Positions 1 to 8,841 of a DNA stretch of 44,974 nucleotides are shown here, piece by piece. The translations under genes and the position numbers were made by a program. The stretch lies in the NCBI GenBank assembly GCA_946414395.1, contig CAMKOE010000019.1, forward strand, positions 1 to 44,974, written 5' to 3'. Below the pieces are notes generated by a model, which was given only the letters and a program-made list of their open reading frames with translations, was not told the origin of the DNA and made no database searches. The DNA comes from an uncultured Porphyromonadaceae bacterium (GTDB lineage Bacteria > Bacteroidota > Bacteroidia > Bacteroidales > Muribaculaceae). Positions within the stretch are counted from its first letter, which is position 1. Each line of letters opens with the position of its first letter.

Positions 1-41
1 GGGTCGATGCCGATGATGATATTCTCGTACTGTCTCTCCAT
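1..41 (-). CDS. ruvC: RuvC Holliday-junction endonuclease, N-terminal fragment (runs off the left edge)
   Basis: Only the first 13 codons plus two bases are present. They read MERQYENIIIGIDP on the minus strand, starting from the ATG at 39-41. The IIGIDP stretch is the first beta strand of RuvC, and its aspartate is the first catalytic, metal-binding residue of the family. Bacteroidales RuvC proteins commonly begin with a short polar leader and then this motif. RuvC cuts Holliday junctions together with RuvAB. A promoter-like pair (50-80) lies just upstream and a strong hairpin separates it from the amylase gene. The fragment is too short to exclude another family with an IxGIDPG-type start, such as RNase H-fold proteins. 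Confidence 0.7.
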   Translation of the reverse strand, partial: MERQYENIIIGID

Positions 42-49
42 CACTGCCG

Positions 50-80
50 CAAAGTTACCACAATTTCGCCACCCCGACAA
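50..80 (-). promoter_or_regulatory. Bacteroidetes-type promoter for ruvC
   Basis: Read on the minus strand, a TTG (78-80) is followed after 20 bp by TAACTTTG (50-57), matching the Bacteroidetes sigma-ABfr pattern TTTG-N19/20-TAnnTTTG. Transcription would begin only a few bases before the start codon at 41, so the message would be nearly leaderless. Confidence 0.5.
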
Positions 81-121
81 GAAAAATAAGGTGACATCAC
101 CATTCTGCACCGCCACTATAG

Positions 122-159
122 CGACGGGTGCCTGCGGTTTGGTCCGCAGGCACCCGTCG
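122..159 (-). terminator. Perfect 16-bp hairpin after the amylase gene
   Basis: The arms at 122-137 and 144-159 are exact reverse complements, with a 6-base loop (138-143). The hairpin lies 36 bp past the amylase stop codon and before the ruvC promoter, so it probably ends amylase transcription. No T-run follows on the minus strand, so it is not a textbook intrinsic terminator. Confidence 0.65.
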
Positions 160-194
160 TATCAGTCAATTAACCGCCAGAACGGTCAGCACAA

Positions 195-3100
195 TCACCA
201 CCGGCCTGACAGCACATAATCGACCAGAGCGGTCACGTCACTAATGGTGATCTCACCGTCGGCGTCGCAATCGGCATTCTTCTGGTTGATGACCGTCGTC
301 GATGACAAGACGTAGTCGATCAAGGCTGTCACGTCGCTGATGTTGATATCGCCATCATCATTCACATCACCACGCACGACCGGAGCGGGCTCGGTCCATT
401 TCTCCACGACCAGGATGCCCTGGGTGAGATAGAGCGTGAGGTTGTACTTGCCCGTTGCGATCTTGAAGGCATTCTCGCCATCGATGACCGTGAGATTGGT
501 GCCCAGGCGCGCGTCGTTGATGAGATAATCGCTGCTGGTGGCGCCCATGCGCTTTCCCGAGATTTCGCTCCAGGCCGAAGCCGACGAAGCGAGTGCACGG
601 GTGAAACTGAAGTAACTGTAGCCGCCGTAGGGGTCAACAAAGTTGATGGTGGCGGTATATTTCTCGCCATTGGTCGTGGTCATCTCAATGCCGTTGTTGG
701 GAGCCCATCCTGTGGAGTTGATATTACCCAGCACATAGACCTTCTCATAACTTGCGGCACCCGCTCCGGCATACTTCTCGGTCACATCCTGATAGGTGTC
801 GGCAGCGTTGTAGTTCCAAGCCTGGAGTTCGGCGGGATAGATGAAGTAACTGTCGCGGGTCATATTGATGGTCGAGGTCTGGTTCTCGAAGCCATAATCG
901 CCGTCATTGAAGATGACCGAGACCTGGTCGGCATCAACGTGCAGGCGATACCACTCCACGTCGTTGATCGTGACCTTGTCCAGGCTGCTGATGGCCTTGC
1001 CGGGCCAACTGTTGCCCGTCACACTGCCCTCGCTGGTCCATGCCCACACGCTGGCGCCACTCAGCGTCGAGCGTACATACACGTTCACGCCCGTGGTGGC
1101 CTCGCTGGTGATGGTATAGACATAGGTCTCGACATTGTCCACCTGGTCCCCGTTGAGCACAGCCACCTTGAGGGTGGTGTTCTCGGTGAAGGTGAAGGAC
1201 TTTGTGGCGGTCAATGTGGGGCTCGAGATCGTGGGCACGCTGCCGTCGGTGGTATAAACAAGCGTGGTGCCACCCTTGCTGGGAGCGACAGTGAGCGTGA
1301 CGTTGCCCACATAGTTACCGGCCGGCTTGCTCACCACGGGATAACCCAGGATGCTGCCGTCCTTAGCCACATGCTGCCAGTCGATGCCATTGCTGATGTA
1401 CAGGTTATAGCCGTCACCGCCCTGCACCAAGGTGTAGCCCGTGGGAGCACCGTTATTGACGGCGCCGCCCAACTGCAGGTACAGGTTGCCGCGTGTGCCC
1501 TGGGTCTCCAGGATGTAACCGCCGTTGATCTCCTGCTGGGTGAGAATGGCGCTCTGGTTGTGGACGCCTGCGGCACGGCGGGCCTTGATGCAGTTGTTGA
1601 TCTCGCTGGCATACACGATGTAGTTCTTGTAGAAGATGCACGGTGTGCCGGGCATGGCCAGGATAAAGGCGTTGGCAGGCATGACATTGTTCTTCAAGCA
1701 ACTGTAGTTGTCGTTCTGGCCCGTGTCGTGGTTATCGACAAAGGTCACCGAGTAGCGCTGGTAATTGACGTCGGCAGCAAGGCCCTTATCGTTGAGGGCG
1801 CTCCAGTCACCGCCGCCAAAGGCGCTGTTCATCGGATACTTCAGCGAGAAGTCAAACACGGCAGTCTGGATGCGGTCGTCCTGCTTGGTGCTCTCCAGCC
1901 ACCAGCGCAGGGTCTCGGCATTGCCGTCCCAGTACTCGCCCACCGAGAAAGTGGGCTCGCTGGCCTGGTTGTACAAGCCCACGTAGTAACCCGCAAAGCC
2001 CTTGCACATGTCGTAACGGAAACCGTCATACCCCAGTTCCTTCATCAGGTACTGCTGATAGGTCTTGACGTTCTTCTGCACATTGGCACTGGTATGGTCC
2101 AGGTCACGGCTGCCGTCAAAGTCCTCGCCCTCGTCGGCAGCACCAGTGGCGGCATAGCCCGAGGCTACACACTCGTCGGTGCGGCAGATGTCGGACAGCG
2201 ACCACTTCACGCTATAGGTGTCACCTGTCACCGGGCCGGTGACCGTCTCGTCGGCGAAATCGACCCAGCCAGTCTTGCCGCTCTTGTGGTTGATTACCAT
2301 ATCCATCATCACGCTCGTATTGTGCTTGTGGAAGGTCTCAATCATCTCGCGCAACTGGGCCTCGGTGCCGAAGCATGAATTGTGCTTCAACCAATAGACC
2401 GGCGTGTAACCCATCGTCTGGGCCATGCCGCTGGCATCGATGCTACCCGAGTTGGGTACCCACACCACGTCAAAATACTGTCCCAATTCCTGAGCCTGAT
2501 CGGTAAATCCTGCCCAGTTTGTGGCCTTGTAACTGTCCCAGTAGAAACCCTGCAGCATCACTCCGCCATACATGGCGGGCCAGCCCTTGCCGGCAGCGGG
2601 GCCTCCACCGCTATTGCGCGTGATGACACAGGTGAGGCCACTCAGGTCAACAGTCAGCGTGTAGGTGCCGGCCGGGATGCGGAAGGCCACATCGGTGTTC
2701 ACGCCCATCTGGTTGAGCGTGATGGGATGGCCCAACATCGACTGTGTCACCCAGAAGTTGGTACCCTCGTCGGCGAGCGGCGAGATGCGGTAGGGCTGGA
2801 TGGATGCCCAATCGGTGCTGCTGGAGCCCAACTTGGTCGTGAACGAGAAGTAACTCACGTTGGCGTCCTCCTCGCTGTTCTCGCCATTGAAGGTCACCGT
2901 AGCGGTGTAGAGGTTGCCGTCGTTGCTGCTCATGGGAACACCCACGCTGGGATTCCAACCATTACCGTTCACCTCGCCCAGGATGTACAGGCCATCGCCA
3001 ACAGGGGTAACAGGTCCGGTAGAACCAGCGGTCACCTTGAATCGCAGGTTGTTCTCGTCGAATGTGAACACATACTCACCGCCGTTGCCTGTCAGCAGAT

Positions 3101-3428
3101 AGGCACCCTCGCTACTGCGCTGGGTAGTCTTCCAGGTGTCGGTGGGCACCACCTCGCCATCGGCGGTGGGGCCATAGCGGTAGTTATTATTAAATGTGAC
3201 CCAATCATCGGATGACGATGCCAGATGATCGGCAAACACAAAGTACACATTACCGCTCACTGCGGCAGTGTAACTATAGGTGCCATCGCCATTGCTGGTC
3301 ATGGCAACGCCGGCGGCAGGATTCCACCCGCCAAATGGGGCGTCGCCCACGATATACATCGCGGCACCGGCCCGCAGTGCCATCATCGACACCGCAAGCA
3401 CAACCATTAGTGTAAAAGTTTTTTTCAT
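195..3428 (-). CDS. Secreted multidomain GH13 alpha-amylase with starch-binding modules and C-terminal dockerin-like repeats
   Basis: The protein has 1077 residues. A signal peptide (1-23) is followed by two SusE/F-like outer-membrane starch-binding modules (about 24-135 and 144-272). The GH13 domain (about 281-695) resembles plant-type alpha-amylases: region I DMVINH (376-381), region II DGFRYD with nucleophile D473, acid/base E498 in VGEYWD, and region IV VDNHD with D568. Next come a chitobiase/FN3-like module (about 697-775), a CBM26-like starch-binding module (about 780-868) and a third SusE/F-like module (about 895-1012). The C-terminus (1018-1077) has two dockerin-like calcium-binding repeats, each with the core SDVTAL. 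It should hydrolyse alpha-1,4-glucans outside the cell or on its surface. All catalytic residues are present. No SusC/D pair lies beside it. Confidence 0.93.
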   Translation of the reverse strand: MKKTFTLMVVLAVSMMALRAGAAMYIVGDAPFGGWNPAAGVAMTSNGDGTYSYTAAVSGNVYFVFADHLASSSDDWVTFNNNYRYGPTADGEVVPTDTWKTTQRSSEGAYLLTGNGGEYVFTFDENNLRFKVTAGSTGPVTPVGDGLYILGEVNGNGWNPSVGVPMSSNDGNLYTATVTFNGENSEEDANVSYFSFTTKLGSSSTDWASIQPYRISPLADEGTNFWVTQSMLGHPITLNQMGVNTDVAFRIPAGTYTLTVDLSGLTCVITRNSGGGPAAGKGWPAMYGGVMLQGFYWDSYKATNWAGFTDQAQELGQYFDVVWVPNSGSIDASGMAQTMGYTPVYWLKHNSCFGTEAQLREMIETFHKHNTSVMMDMVINHKSGKTGWVDFADETVTGPVTGDTYSVKWSLSDICRTDECVASGYAATGAADEGEDFDGSRDLDHTSANVQKNVKTYQQYLMKELGYDGFRYDMCKGFAGYYVGLYNQASEPTFSVGEYWDGNAETLRWWLESTKQDDRIQTAVFDFSLKYPMNSAFGGGDWSALNDKGLAADVNYQRYSVTFVDNHDTGQNDNYSCLKNNVMPANAFILAMPGTPCIFYKNYIVYASEINNCIKARRAAGVHNQSAILTQQEINGGYILETQGTRGNLYLQLGGAVNNGAPTGYTLVQGGDGYNLYISNGIDWQHVAKDGSILGYPVVSKPAGNYVGNVTLTVAPSKGGTTLVYTTDGSVPTISSPTLTATKSFTFTENTTLKVAVLNGDQVDNVETYVYTITSEATTGVNVYVRSTLSGASVWAWTSEGSVTGNSWPGKAISSLDKVTINDVEWYRLHVDADQVSVIFNDGDYGFENQTSTINMTRDSYFIYPAELQAWNYNAADTYQDVTEKYAGAGAASYEKVYVLGNINSTGWAPNNGIEMTTTNGEKYTATINFVDPYGGYSYFSFTRALASSASAWSEISGKRMGATSSDYLINDARLGTNLTVIDGENAFKIATGKYNLTLYLTQGILVVEKWTEPAPVVRGDVNDDGDINISDVTALIDYVLSSTTVINQKNADCDADGEITISDVTALVDYVLSGRW

Positions 3429-3633
3429 CTTGTCTTTATTTAGGGTTATATATACTGTGAATTGTTAGAAACTTTGGTTATTCCGATGGTCCGGCGGTCA
3501 GCAGTACCGCGCAATGCATTGTTGTCCACAAAAATAATGATTATTATCGGTTTACACTTGCTTATTTCAACCAATGCACCTCAAAAATCCATGCAAACGA
3601 TTGCACTTTCATTCCCGTGCTTTATCATCGCTC

Positions 3634-3655
3634 CATCAAGCCGTCATCAAGCCGT
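3634..3655. repeat. Two tandem copies of an 11-bp unit
   Basis: CATCAAGCCGT is repeated exactly at 3634-3644 and 3645-3655. It sits just before the composition changes to AT-rich. Confidence 0.8.
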
Positions 3656-3679
3656 GAACTTGTTAAATTCCGAATTATA

Positions 3680-3711
3680 TTTGGTCATGATTTATTCTTT
3701 TTATATTTTTG
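3680..3711 (+). promoter_or_regulatory. Bacteroidetes-type promoter for the SIR2-STAND gene
   Basis: TTTG (3680-3683), a 20-bp spacer and TATTTTTG (3704-3711) fit the TTTG-N19/20-TAnnTTTG consensus. Transcription would begin near 3718, leaving a leader of about 110 nt. A second -7-like TATATTTG (3817-3824) abuts the start codon without a matching -33 box and is probably fortuitous. Confidence 0.6.
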
Positions 3712-3826
3712 CATTTGAAACTTAATAAAAAAATACTAACCGTTGTAAATCTTTTTTATGTTGAATATCACAACAACTTGATTTCAATGGATTACCAACA
3801 ATTAGGATCGTTCATTTATATTTGTT

Positions 3827-6283
3827 ATGGATATTATAGAAGCAATAAGATGTATCATTGATGGGGAGGCTGTCTTATTTACAGGCTCTGGTTTCTCCAA
3901 GTACGCAAAGAATGAAGATGGAAATTACCTGTGTACCGCAAAAGATTTAGCACATAAGATGCTTAAGGATTGCGGATTCGACGAGGCTGATTATATTGAT
4001 GATTTAGGACAAGCCTCTGATATTTATCAGGAAACTAAAGGCCCTTTTGATTTATTGCGCTTATTGAAGAAAGAATTTACTGCAGTTGAATTAACTGATG
4101 AGCAGAAATTAATAGCATCTTTGCCTTGGTTTAGAATTTATACCACTAATTATGATAACGTTTTAGAAAAAGCATTCCAAGATAACGGCAAGCATCTCAA
4201 TACAGCTGTACTTTCCGATAGACAAGCAGATTTTCATGACAACAATACGTTATGCGTCTGTCTAAATGGATCCCTTTCTCGTTCTAGCGTTGATAAGTTA
4301 AATGATGAGATAAAATTGACAGATAGAAGTTATTTGACAAACTCATTTATGAATAGCAACTGGCTTAATTTCTTTCAGACAGATTTAAAGACAGCAAAAG
4401 CAGTATTCTTTGTTGGTTACTCCATGCTATATGACTTGGATATTCAAAGGATAATGTTCAGTAGTGACGAATTGAAAAATAAAACATTCTTTATACTGTG
4501 GGAGAATGAACCTAAGGCGAATAGACTGCTAATTAATAAATTTGGTGATGCACAACCAATAGGACTAACTGGCTTTGCTAAAAAAATAAAAGATGTGCAG
4601 AGTAATTATGTTGCGGTAAAAAATGACACACGACCATTATTATGTTTTGATAAAGTTGATGTTAATAAAAACATACCTACAATTAAAGACAAAGATGCTT
4701 TTGACTTATTTATTAAAGGTAATTATGGGACTTACGAGAAACTTTTTTATTCTATTAAGTCTCCAGACTATATTCAATTTTGCGTTTTCAGAACTAAATT
4801 GGAAAGTGTCATTAAAGCGGTAAGATCCGGAGAGAAGAATATAATGATACATTCTTCACTCGGAAATGGGAAAACTCTTTTCCTATTGTCACTCTCAACA
4901 CTATTCTCAAATAATGGTTATAAGGTATTTTTCTATCAGCAATCAAGAAATACATTTGCTCGTGAAATAGAGAGCATTTGTAAGGAATATGGACCTGTTG
5001 TTGTGGTATTCGATCAGTATTCTGACTGTTTATCTCATTTAGAGACTTTTAGGAATTTTCGCAATGACCAAATTATTGTCTTGGCGGATCGTAGCGCATT
5101 GAATGACATTAATTATTATAAAGTGTCTTCTTGGTTTGGTGAATTCAACTCATTTGACTTAAACAGGTTAGAAGACACCGAAATAAAGCAGTTGTGTAAG
5201 ATTCTTTCAAGATATGGTTTATGGGGGGATAAATCACATTATCGTGACGACCAGAAAGAAGAGTTTATTGCATATGATTGCAAGCGCAGTATTGCCCAGG
5301 CAATACTAGCGATTCTTCATTCAAATAACATCATAGAGAAATATACTGAACTTATTGATGATATTAAAAACCATAAAGGTTTTTACAATGCAATTATTTA
5401 TGTGCTTATAGCTCAAGTAGCAGAATTCAATGTAGATACAGATGATCTTGTAAACTTATTTGATGCGTCACAACTTAATTCTCCTAGTTTTAAGAATAAC
5501 ACATCAGTTAAGGAGTTTATAAATTTTGATGGTTGTAGGATTAAAGGCACCTCATCTCTTTTTGCTCAAGTCCTTCTTCAAGAGGTAATTAAGTCTTCAG
5601 ATTTAATTATCGATGTGATGCTTGATATCTATAAAAAATTAAACAATCTGCGTTCTCGGCAAGAAGTTCGACAGGTTTTAAGAAAAATGACGAATTATTC
5701 CAATCTCCAGCATATCTTGAACAAAGACGACAAAAGATATAAAGAGAATCTTAAGTACTATTATGACAGCATTCATACTCTATCTTTTTGTGCGGAGAAT
5801 CCTTATTTTTGGTTGCAATATGCAATCCTTATGCTTTCCGAATATAATTACACAACAGCGGAAATTTATTTCAACAACGCTTATTCATTCGCAAGAAAAC
5901 AATCTGGTTTTGATACATATCAGATAGATAATCACCATGCTAGATTCCTTCTAGAACATGAAATGCAATTTGGTTCACCAGCAACCTGCATGAGAGCCTT
6001 TATGGAGGCACATCAAGTATTGATGAATCCAAAACACAAGGTCGATTCATTATTTTACCCATATAGGGTTGCACAAAAGTATTATAATTTCTATCTATCT
6101 TTTTTCGAAAGAATGACTAAACCTGAGAAAGAAACATTTATTGCTGCCTGCGAAAAGATGTTGGAACGCGTCGAATGGTACCTGAATTTGAAAACTGTAA
6201 AATCGCTTGAAGGCAGAAATGCCGCTTTAAATGCTCGAAATAATTTAACAAAAATCTTATCAGACAGACAATTGAAAAAATAG
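3827..6283 (+). CDS. SIR2-domain STAND-type NTPase, probable single-gene antiphage defence protein
   Basis: The protein has 818 residues. The N-terminus is a SIR2-like NAD-binding domain (about 1-250), with TGSGFS (19-24), TTNYD (106-110) and a FVGYSMLYDLDI block (195-206) typical of bacterial SIR2_2 domains. A P-loop NTPase follows, with Walker A SSLGNGKT (343-350), Walker B VVVVFD (391-396) and a sensor-like ADRS (420-423). The C-terminal half (about 500-818) is helical and could be a TPR-like sensor. This order matches SIR2-STAND (Avs5-like) defence proteins, whose SIR2 domain depletes NAD+ after phage sensing. The residue normally the catalytic His (HG motif) reads Asn here (N147 in CLNGS). 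The gene is far more AT-rich than its flanks and stands alone, suggesting horizontal gain. The defence role is inferred from architecture. Confidence 0.8.
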   Translation: MDIIEAIRCIIDGEAVLFTGSGFSKYAKNEDGNYLCTAKDLAHKMLKDCGFDEADYIDDLGQASDIYQETKGPFDLLRLLKKEFTAVELTDEQKLIASLPWFRIYTTNYDNVLEKAFQDNGKHLNTAVLSDRQADFHDNNTLCVCLNGSLSRSSVDKLNDEIKLTDRSYLTNSFMNSNWLNFFQTDLKTAKAVFFVGYSMLYDLDIQRIMFSSDELKNKTFFILWENEPKANRLLINKFGDAQPIGLTGFAKKIKDVQSNYVAVKNDTRPLLCFDKVDVNKNIPTIKDKDAFDLFIKGNYGTYEKLFYSIKSPDYIQFCVFRTKLESVIKAVRSGEKNIMIHSSLGNGKTLFLLSLSTLFSNNGYKVFFYQQSRNTFAREIESICKEYGPVVVVFDQYSDCLSHLETFRNFRNDQIIVLADRSALNDINYYKVSSWFGEFNSFDLNRLEDTEIKQLCKILSRYGLWGDKSHYRDDQKEEFIAYDCKRSIAQAILAILHSNNIIEKYTELIDDIKNHKGFYNAIIYVLIAQVAEFNVDTDDLVNLFDASQLNSPSFKNNTSVKEFINFDGCRIKGTSSLFAQVLLQEVIKSSDLIIDVMLDIYKKLNNLRSRQEVRQVLRKMTNYSNLQHILNKDDKRYKENLKYYYDSIHTLSFCAENPYFWLQYAILMLSEYNYTTAEIYFNNAYSFARKQSGFDTYQIDNHHARFLLEHEMQFGSPATCMRAFMEAHQVLMNPKHKVDSLFYPYRVAQKYYNFYLSFFERMTKPEKETFIAACEKMLERVEWYLNLKTVKSLEGRNAALNARNNLTKILSDRQLKK

Positions 6284-6393
6284 AGCATCATCGTAAACTG
6301 AAGAATTAGTTTCATAGAGAACAACGAACACCTACATTTTTTATGGTTTCATTCTATTTAATAACTCAGAATTTATAAGTTCTAATAAATACA

Positions 6394-7062
6394 ATGAAGA
6401 AGTTGGTGATATTTGACCTGGACGGCACGCTGCTCAACACCATCGAGGACTTGGGACAAGCGGCCAACTATGCGCTGGAGCGCAATGGCTATGCCACCCA
6501 CAGCATGGCCAGTTACCCCTACTTTGTGGGCAACGGCGTGCGGCGCCTGATGACCCGCGTGCTGCCCGAGGACGCCCGCGACGACGAGACGGTGGACCGC
6601 GTGCTGGGCGACTTCATCGAGTACTATGACGAGCACTGCACCGACTACACCAAGCCCTATAACGGCATACCCGAACTGTTGCAGGACCTGCGCGACATGG
6701 GCGTGGCGGTTGCCGTGGCCAGCAACAAGTACCAGAAGGCCGTTTCCAAGATCATCCCCCACTTCTTCCCCGACATCAACTTTGTCGCCATCGAGGGTCA
6801 CCGCGAGGGCGTCAACGTCAAGCCCGACCCCAGCGTGGTCTTCTCGATACTGGCCGGGGCACGCATGGCCAAGGCCGACTGCCTCTACGTGGGCGACAGC
6901 GGCGTGGACATGGAGACTGCCCGCAGGGCATGTATCGACTCGGTGGGCGTGACCTGGGGCTTCCGCAGCAAGAAGGAACTGGTAGAGTATCATGCCGACG
7001 TCATCGTCAACAACCCCATTGACATCCTTGACATCGTCGAGAACGGCATCCGCATCTCTTGA
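6394..7062 (+). CDS. gph: HAD-family phosphatase, phosphoglycolate phosphatase-like
   Basis: The protein has 222 residues and a complete HAD hydrolase signature. Motif I is FDLDGTLL with nucleophile D8 and acid D10. Motif II is ASN (109-111), motif III lysine is in KPDP (143-146), and motif IV is GDSGVD (167-172). A helical cap lies at about 15-90, as in subfamily IA enzymes. Phosphoglycolate phosphatase is the nearest fit, but pyrophosphatase PpaX or other sugar-phosphate phosphatases look alike. It returns to the G+C-rich composition of the chromosome after the AT-rich SIR2 gene. The AspT-type gene follows after 46 bp in the same direction, so the two may share a transcript. Confidence 0.85.
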   Translation: MKKLVIFDLDGTLLNTIEDLGQAANYALERNGYATHSMASYPYFVGNGVRRLMTRVLPEDARDDETVDRVLGDFIEYYDEHCTDYTKPYNGIPELLQDLRDMGVAVAVASNKYQKAVSKIIPHFFPDINFVAIEGHREGVNVKPDPSVVFSILAGARMAKADCLYVGDSGVDMETARRACIDSVGVTWGFRSKKELVEYHADVIVNNPIDILDIVENGIRIS

Positions 7063-7108
7063 AAAAATGAAAACTGAAAAACAACTCATTGAAAACTAAA
7101 CCAACGAC

Positions 7109-8794
7109 ATGAACTGGCTAACTGAATTATTTATCGGTAACAGTGTGGCACACACCTTGCTCATCTATGCCATTGTGATTGCCATTGGCGTCATTCTGGG
7201 CAAGGTCAAGATATTCGGCATCTCGCTGGGAGCGACTTTTGTGCTCTTTTGCGGCATCCTTGTGGGCCACCTGGGTGTGACAGTCGATGGGGCAACCCTC
7301 AAGTTCATTCAGGAGTTCGGCCTCATCCTGTTCATCTTCTCCATCGGCTTGCAGGTGGGTCCCAGTTTTTTCTCCTCGTTCAAGCAAGAAGGCATCCAAC
7401 TCAACGGCCTGGCGATGCTCATCGTGGGCCTGAACGTGGCCGTGGCCTTTGCCATCTATTTCATCGCCGGCAACATCACCATCACCGACATGGTGGGTGT
7501 GATGAGCGGTGCCGTGACCAACACGCCCGGGCTGGGTGCTGCCCAGCAGGCCCTGATCGAGACCGTGGGCGACCGCGCTGCCGACCTCAACGAGTCTATG
7601 TCGCTGGGCTATGCCGCGGCCTATCCGCTGGGCGTCATCGGCATCATCCTCTCAATGATCATTGTCAAGGTGCTCTTCAAGATCAATGTTGAAAAGGAAA
7701 TCGACGACATCGAGCGCGAGAAAGAGGACAGCCAACTCAAGCCCCATGTGGTCACCTATCAGGTGACCAACCGTCTCATCTATGACGTCACGCTGACACA
7801 CCTCCACTCCATCATCAACCACAACTTCACCATCTCACGCCTCAAGCGTGCTGACGGCACTGTCGAGATTCCGCAGGGCGAGACCGTCATCCGCAAGGAC
7901 GACGTGCTGCGCATCGTCATGAGCGCCCACGACCAGGACGTCTTCGACGCCATCATCGGTCCGCATGTCGATTTTGACTGGCAACTCGAGACAGCCCCCA
8001 AGGGCATCGTCAGCAAGCGCATCGTCATCACCCGCAACGACATCAACGGGCGCAAGATCGGCTCCATCCGCCTGCACGAGGGCTACAAGGTCAACGTCAC
8101 CCGCATCTACCGCGCCGGTGTCGAACTGCTCGCCAGCCCCAACCTGTCGCTGCAAGTGGGTGACCGCCTGACGGTCGTCGGCCGCGAGGAGGACGTGGAC
8201 CGCCTGGGCAAGCGCATGGGCGACTCCTACAAGCGGCTGGAACACCCCAACCTGTTCACCATGTTCATCGGCATCTTCCTGGGCATTCTGGTGGGTTCCA
8301 TCCCCATCATGCTGCCGGGCATGTCGGTACCCATGAAACTGGGTCTCGCCGGCGGACCGCTCGTGGTTGCTATCCTCATCGGGCGATATGGCTACAAGGC
8401 CAGGCTGGTCACCTATACCAGCACAGCCGCCAGCCTGATGTTGAGGGAACTGGGCCTGTGCCTGTTCCTGGCATCGGTCGGTCTTGCGGCAGGCGGCAAG
8501 TTTGTCTCAACCATCCTGAGCGCCAACGGCGCGTTGTGGGTGCTCTATGGTTTCCTCATCACCATCATCCCGCTGCTCATTGCCGTGGTGGTGGCACGCG
8601 GCAAGTTCCACTTGAACTACTGCACCATCATGGGCGTTGTGGCAGGCGCGACGACCGATCCTCCTGCCCTGGGCTATGCCAACACCACCGCCGGCAACGA
8701 TGCTCCCGCAGTGGCCTATGCCACGGTCTATCCGCTGACGATGTTCATGCGCGTGCTCATCGCCGAGTTGATTATCATCTTTGCCGCCGCTTGA
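7109..8794 (+). CDS. AspT/YidE-family transporter with two RCK_C (TrkA-C) domains
   Basis: The protein has 561 residues and belongs to the aspartate:alanine exchanger (AAE) family. An N-terminal membrane half (about 1-195, five or six segments) and a C-terminal membrane half (about 385-561) flank a soluble stretch with two TrkA-C-like domains (about 210-285 and 297-368). This is the standard layout of YidE, YbjL and AspT. The substrate cannot be read from sequence; aspartate/alanine exchange is proven only for some members. Glycine/proline-rich re-entrant motifs occur in both halves (GAVTNTPGLGAAQQ near 133-146 and GATTDPPALGYAN near 516-528), as expected for the family. It follows the HAD phosphatase and ends before a palindromic repeat. 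Confidence 0.88.
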   Translation: MNWLTELFIGNSVAHTLLIYAIVIAIGVILGKVKIFGISLGATFVLFCGILVGHLGVTVDGATLKFIQEFGLILFIFSIGLQVGPSFFSSFKQEGIQLNGLAMLIVGLNVAVAFAIYFIAGNITITDMVGVMSGAVTNTPGLGAAQQALIETVGDRAADLNESMSLGYAAAYPLGVIGIILSMIIVKVLFKINVEKEIDDIEREKEDSQLKPHVVTYQVTNRLIYDVTLTHLHSIINHNFTISRLKRADGTVEIPQGETVIRKDDVLRIVMSAHDQDVFDAIIGPHVDFDWQLETAPKGIVSKRIVITRNDINGRKIGSIRLHEGYKVNVTRIYRAGVELLASPNLSLQVGDRLTVVGREEDVDRLGKRMGDSYKRLEHPNLFTMFIGIFLGILVGSIPIMLPGMSVPMKLGLAGGPLVVAILIGRYGYKARLVTYTSTAASLMLRELGLCLFLASVGLAAGGKFVSTILSANGALWVLYGFLITIIPLLIAVVVARGKFHLNYCTIMGVVAGATTDPPALGYANTTAGNDAPAVAYATVYPLTMFMRVLIAELIIIFAAA

Positions 8795-8841
8795 TCAAGC
8801 GTCCTAGAGTGCTAGGGACAAAAAAACGACTGTCACGAGCG

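Larger units (their letters stand above)
3429..3826. other. Divergent intergenic region, AT-rich towards the right
   Basis: This 398-bp gap separates the minus-strand amylase from the plus-strand SIR2 gene. It holds an 11-bp tandem repeat (3634-3655) and a plus-strand promoter candidate (3680-3711). A minus-strand TATTTTTG box lies at 3529-3536, but no good -33 element accompanies it. I see no gene here. Base composition shifts from mixed to strongly AT-rich near 3660, which marks the edge of the foreign-looking segment. Confidence 0.6.

Noticed and set aside
195..375. C-terminal tail of the amylase considered as a type IX secretion signal
   Set aside because: The tail shows paired Dx[DN]xDG calcium-binding repeats of dockerin type and lacks the beta-strand and GxY-type pattern of T9SS C-terminal domains.
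8795..8822. CTAG-centred small stem after the AspT-type gene as terminator
   Set aside because: The stem has a bulge and is followed by an A-run, not a T-run, on the plus strand. The 19-bp hairpin of copy A just downstream is a better candidate.
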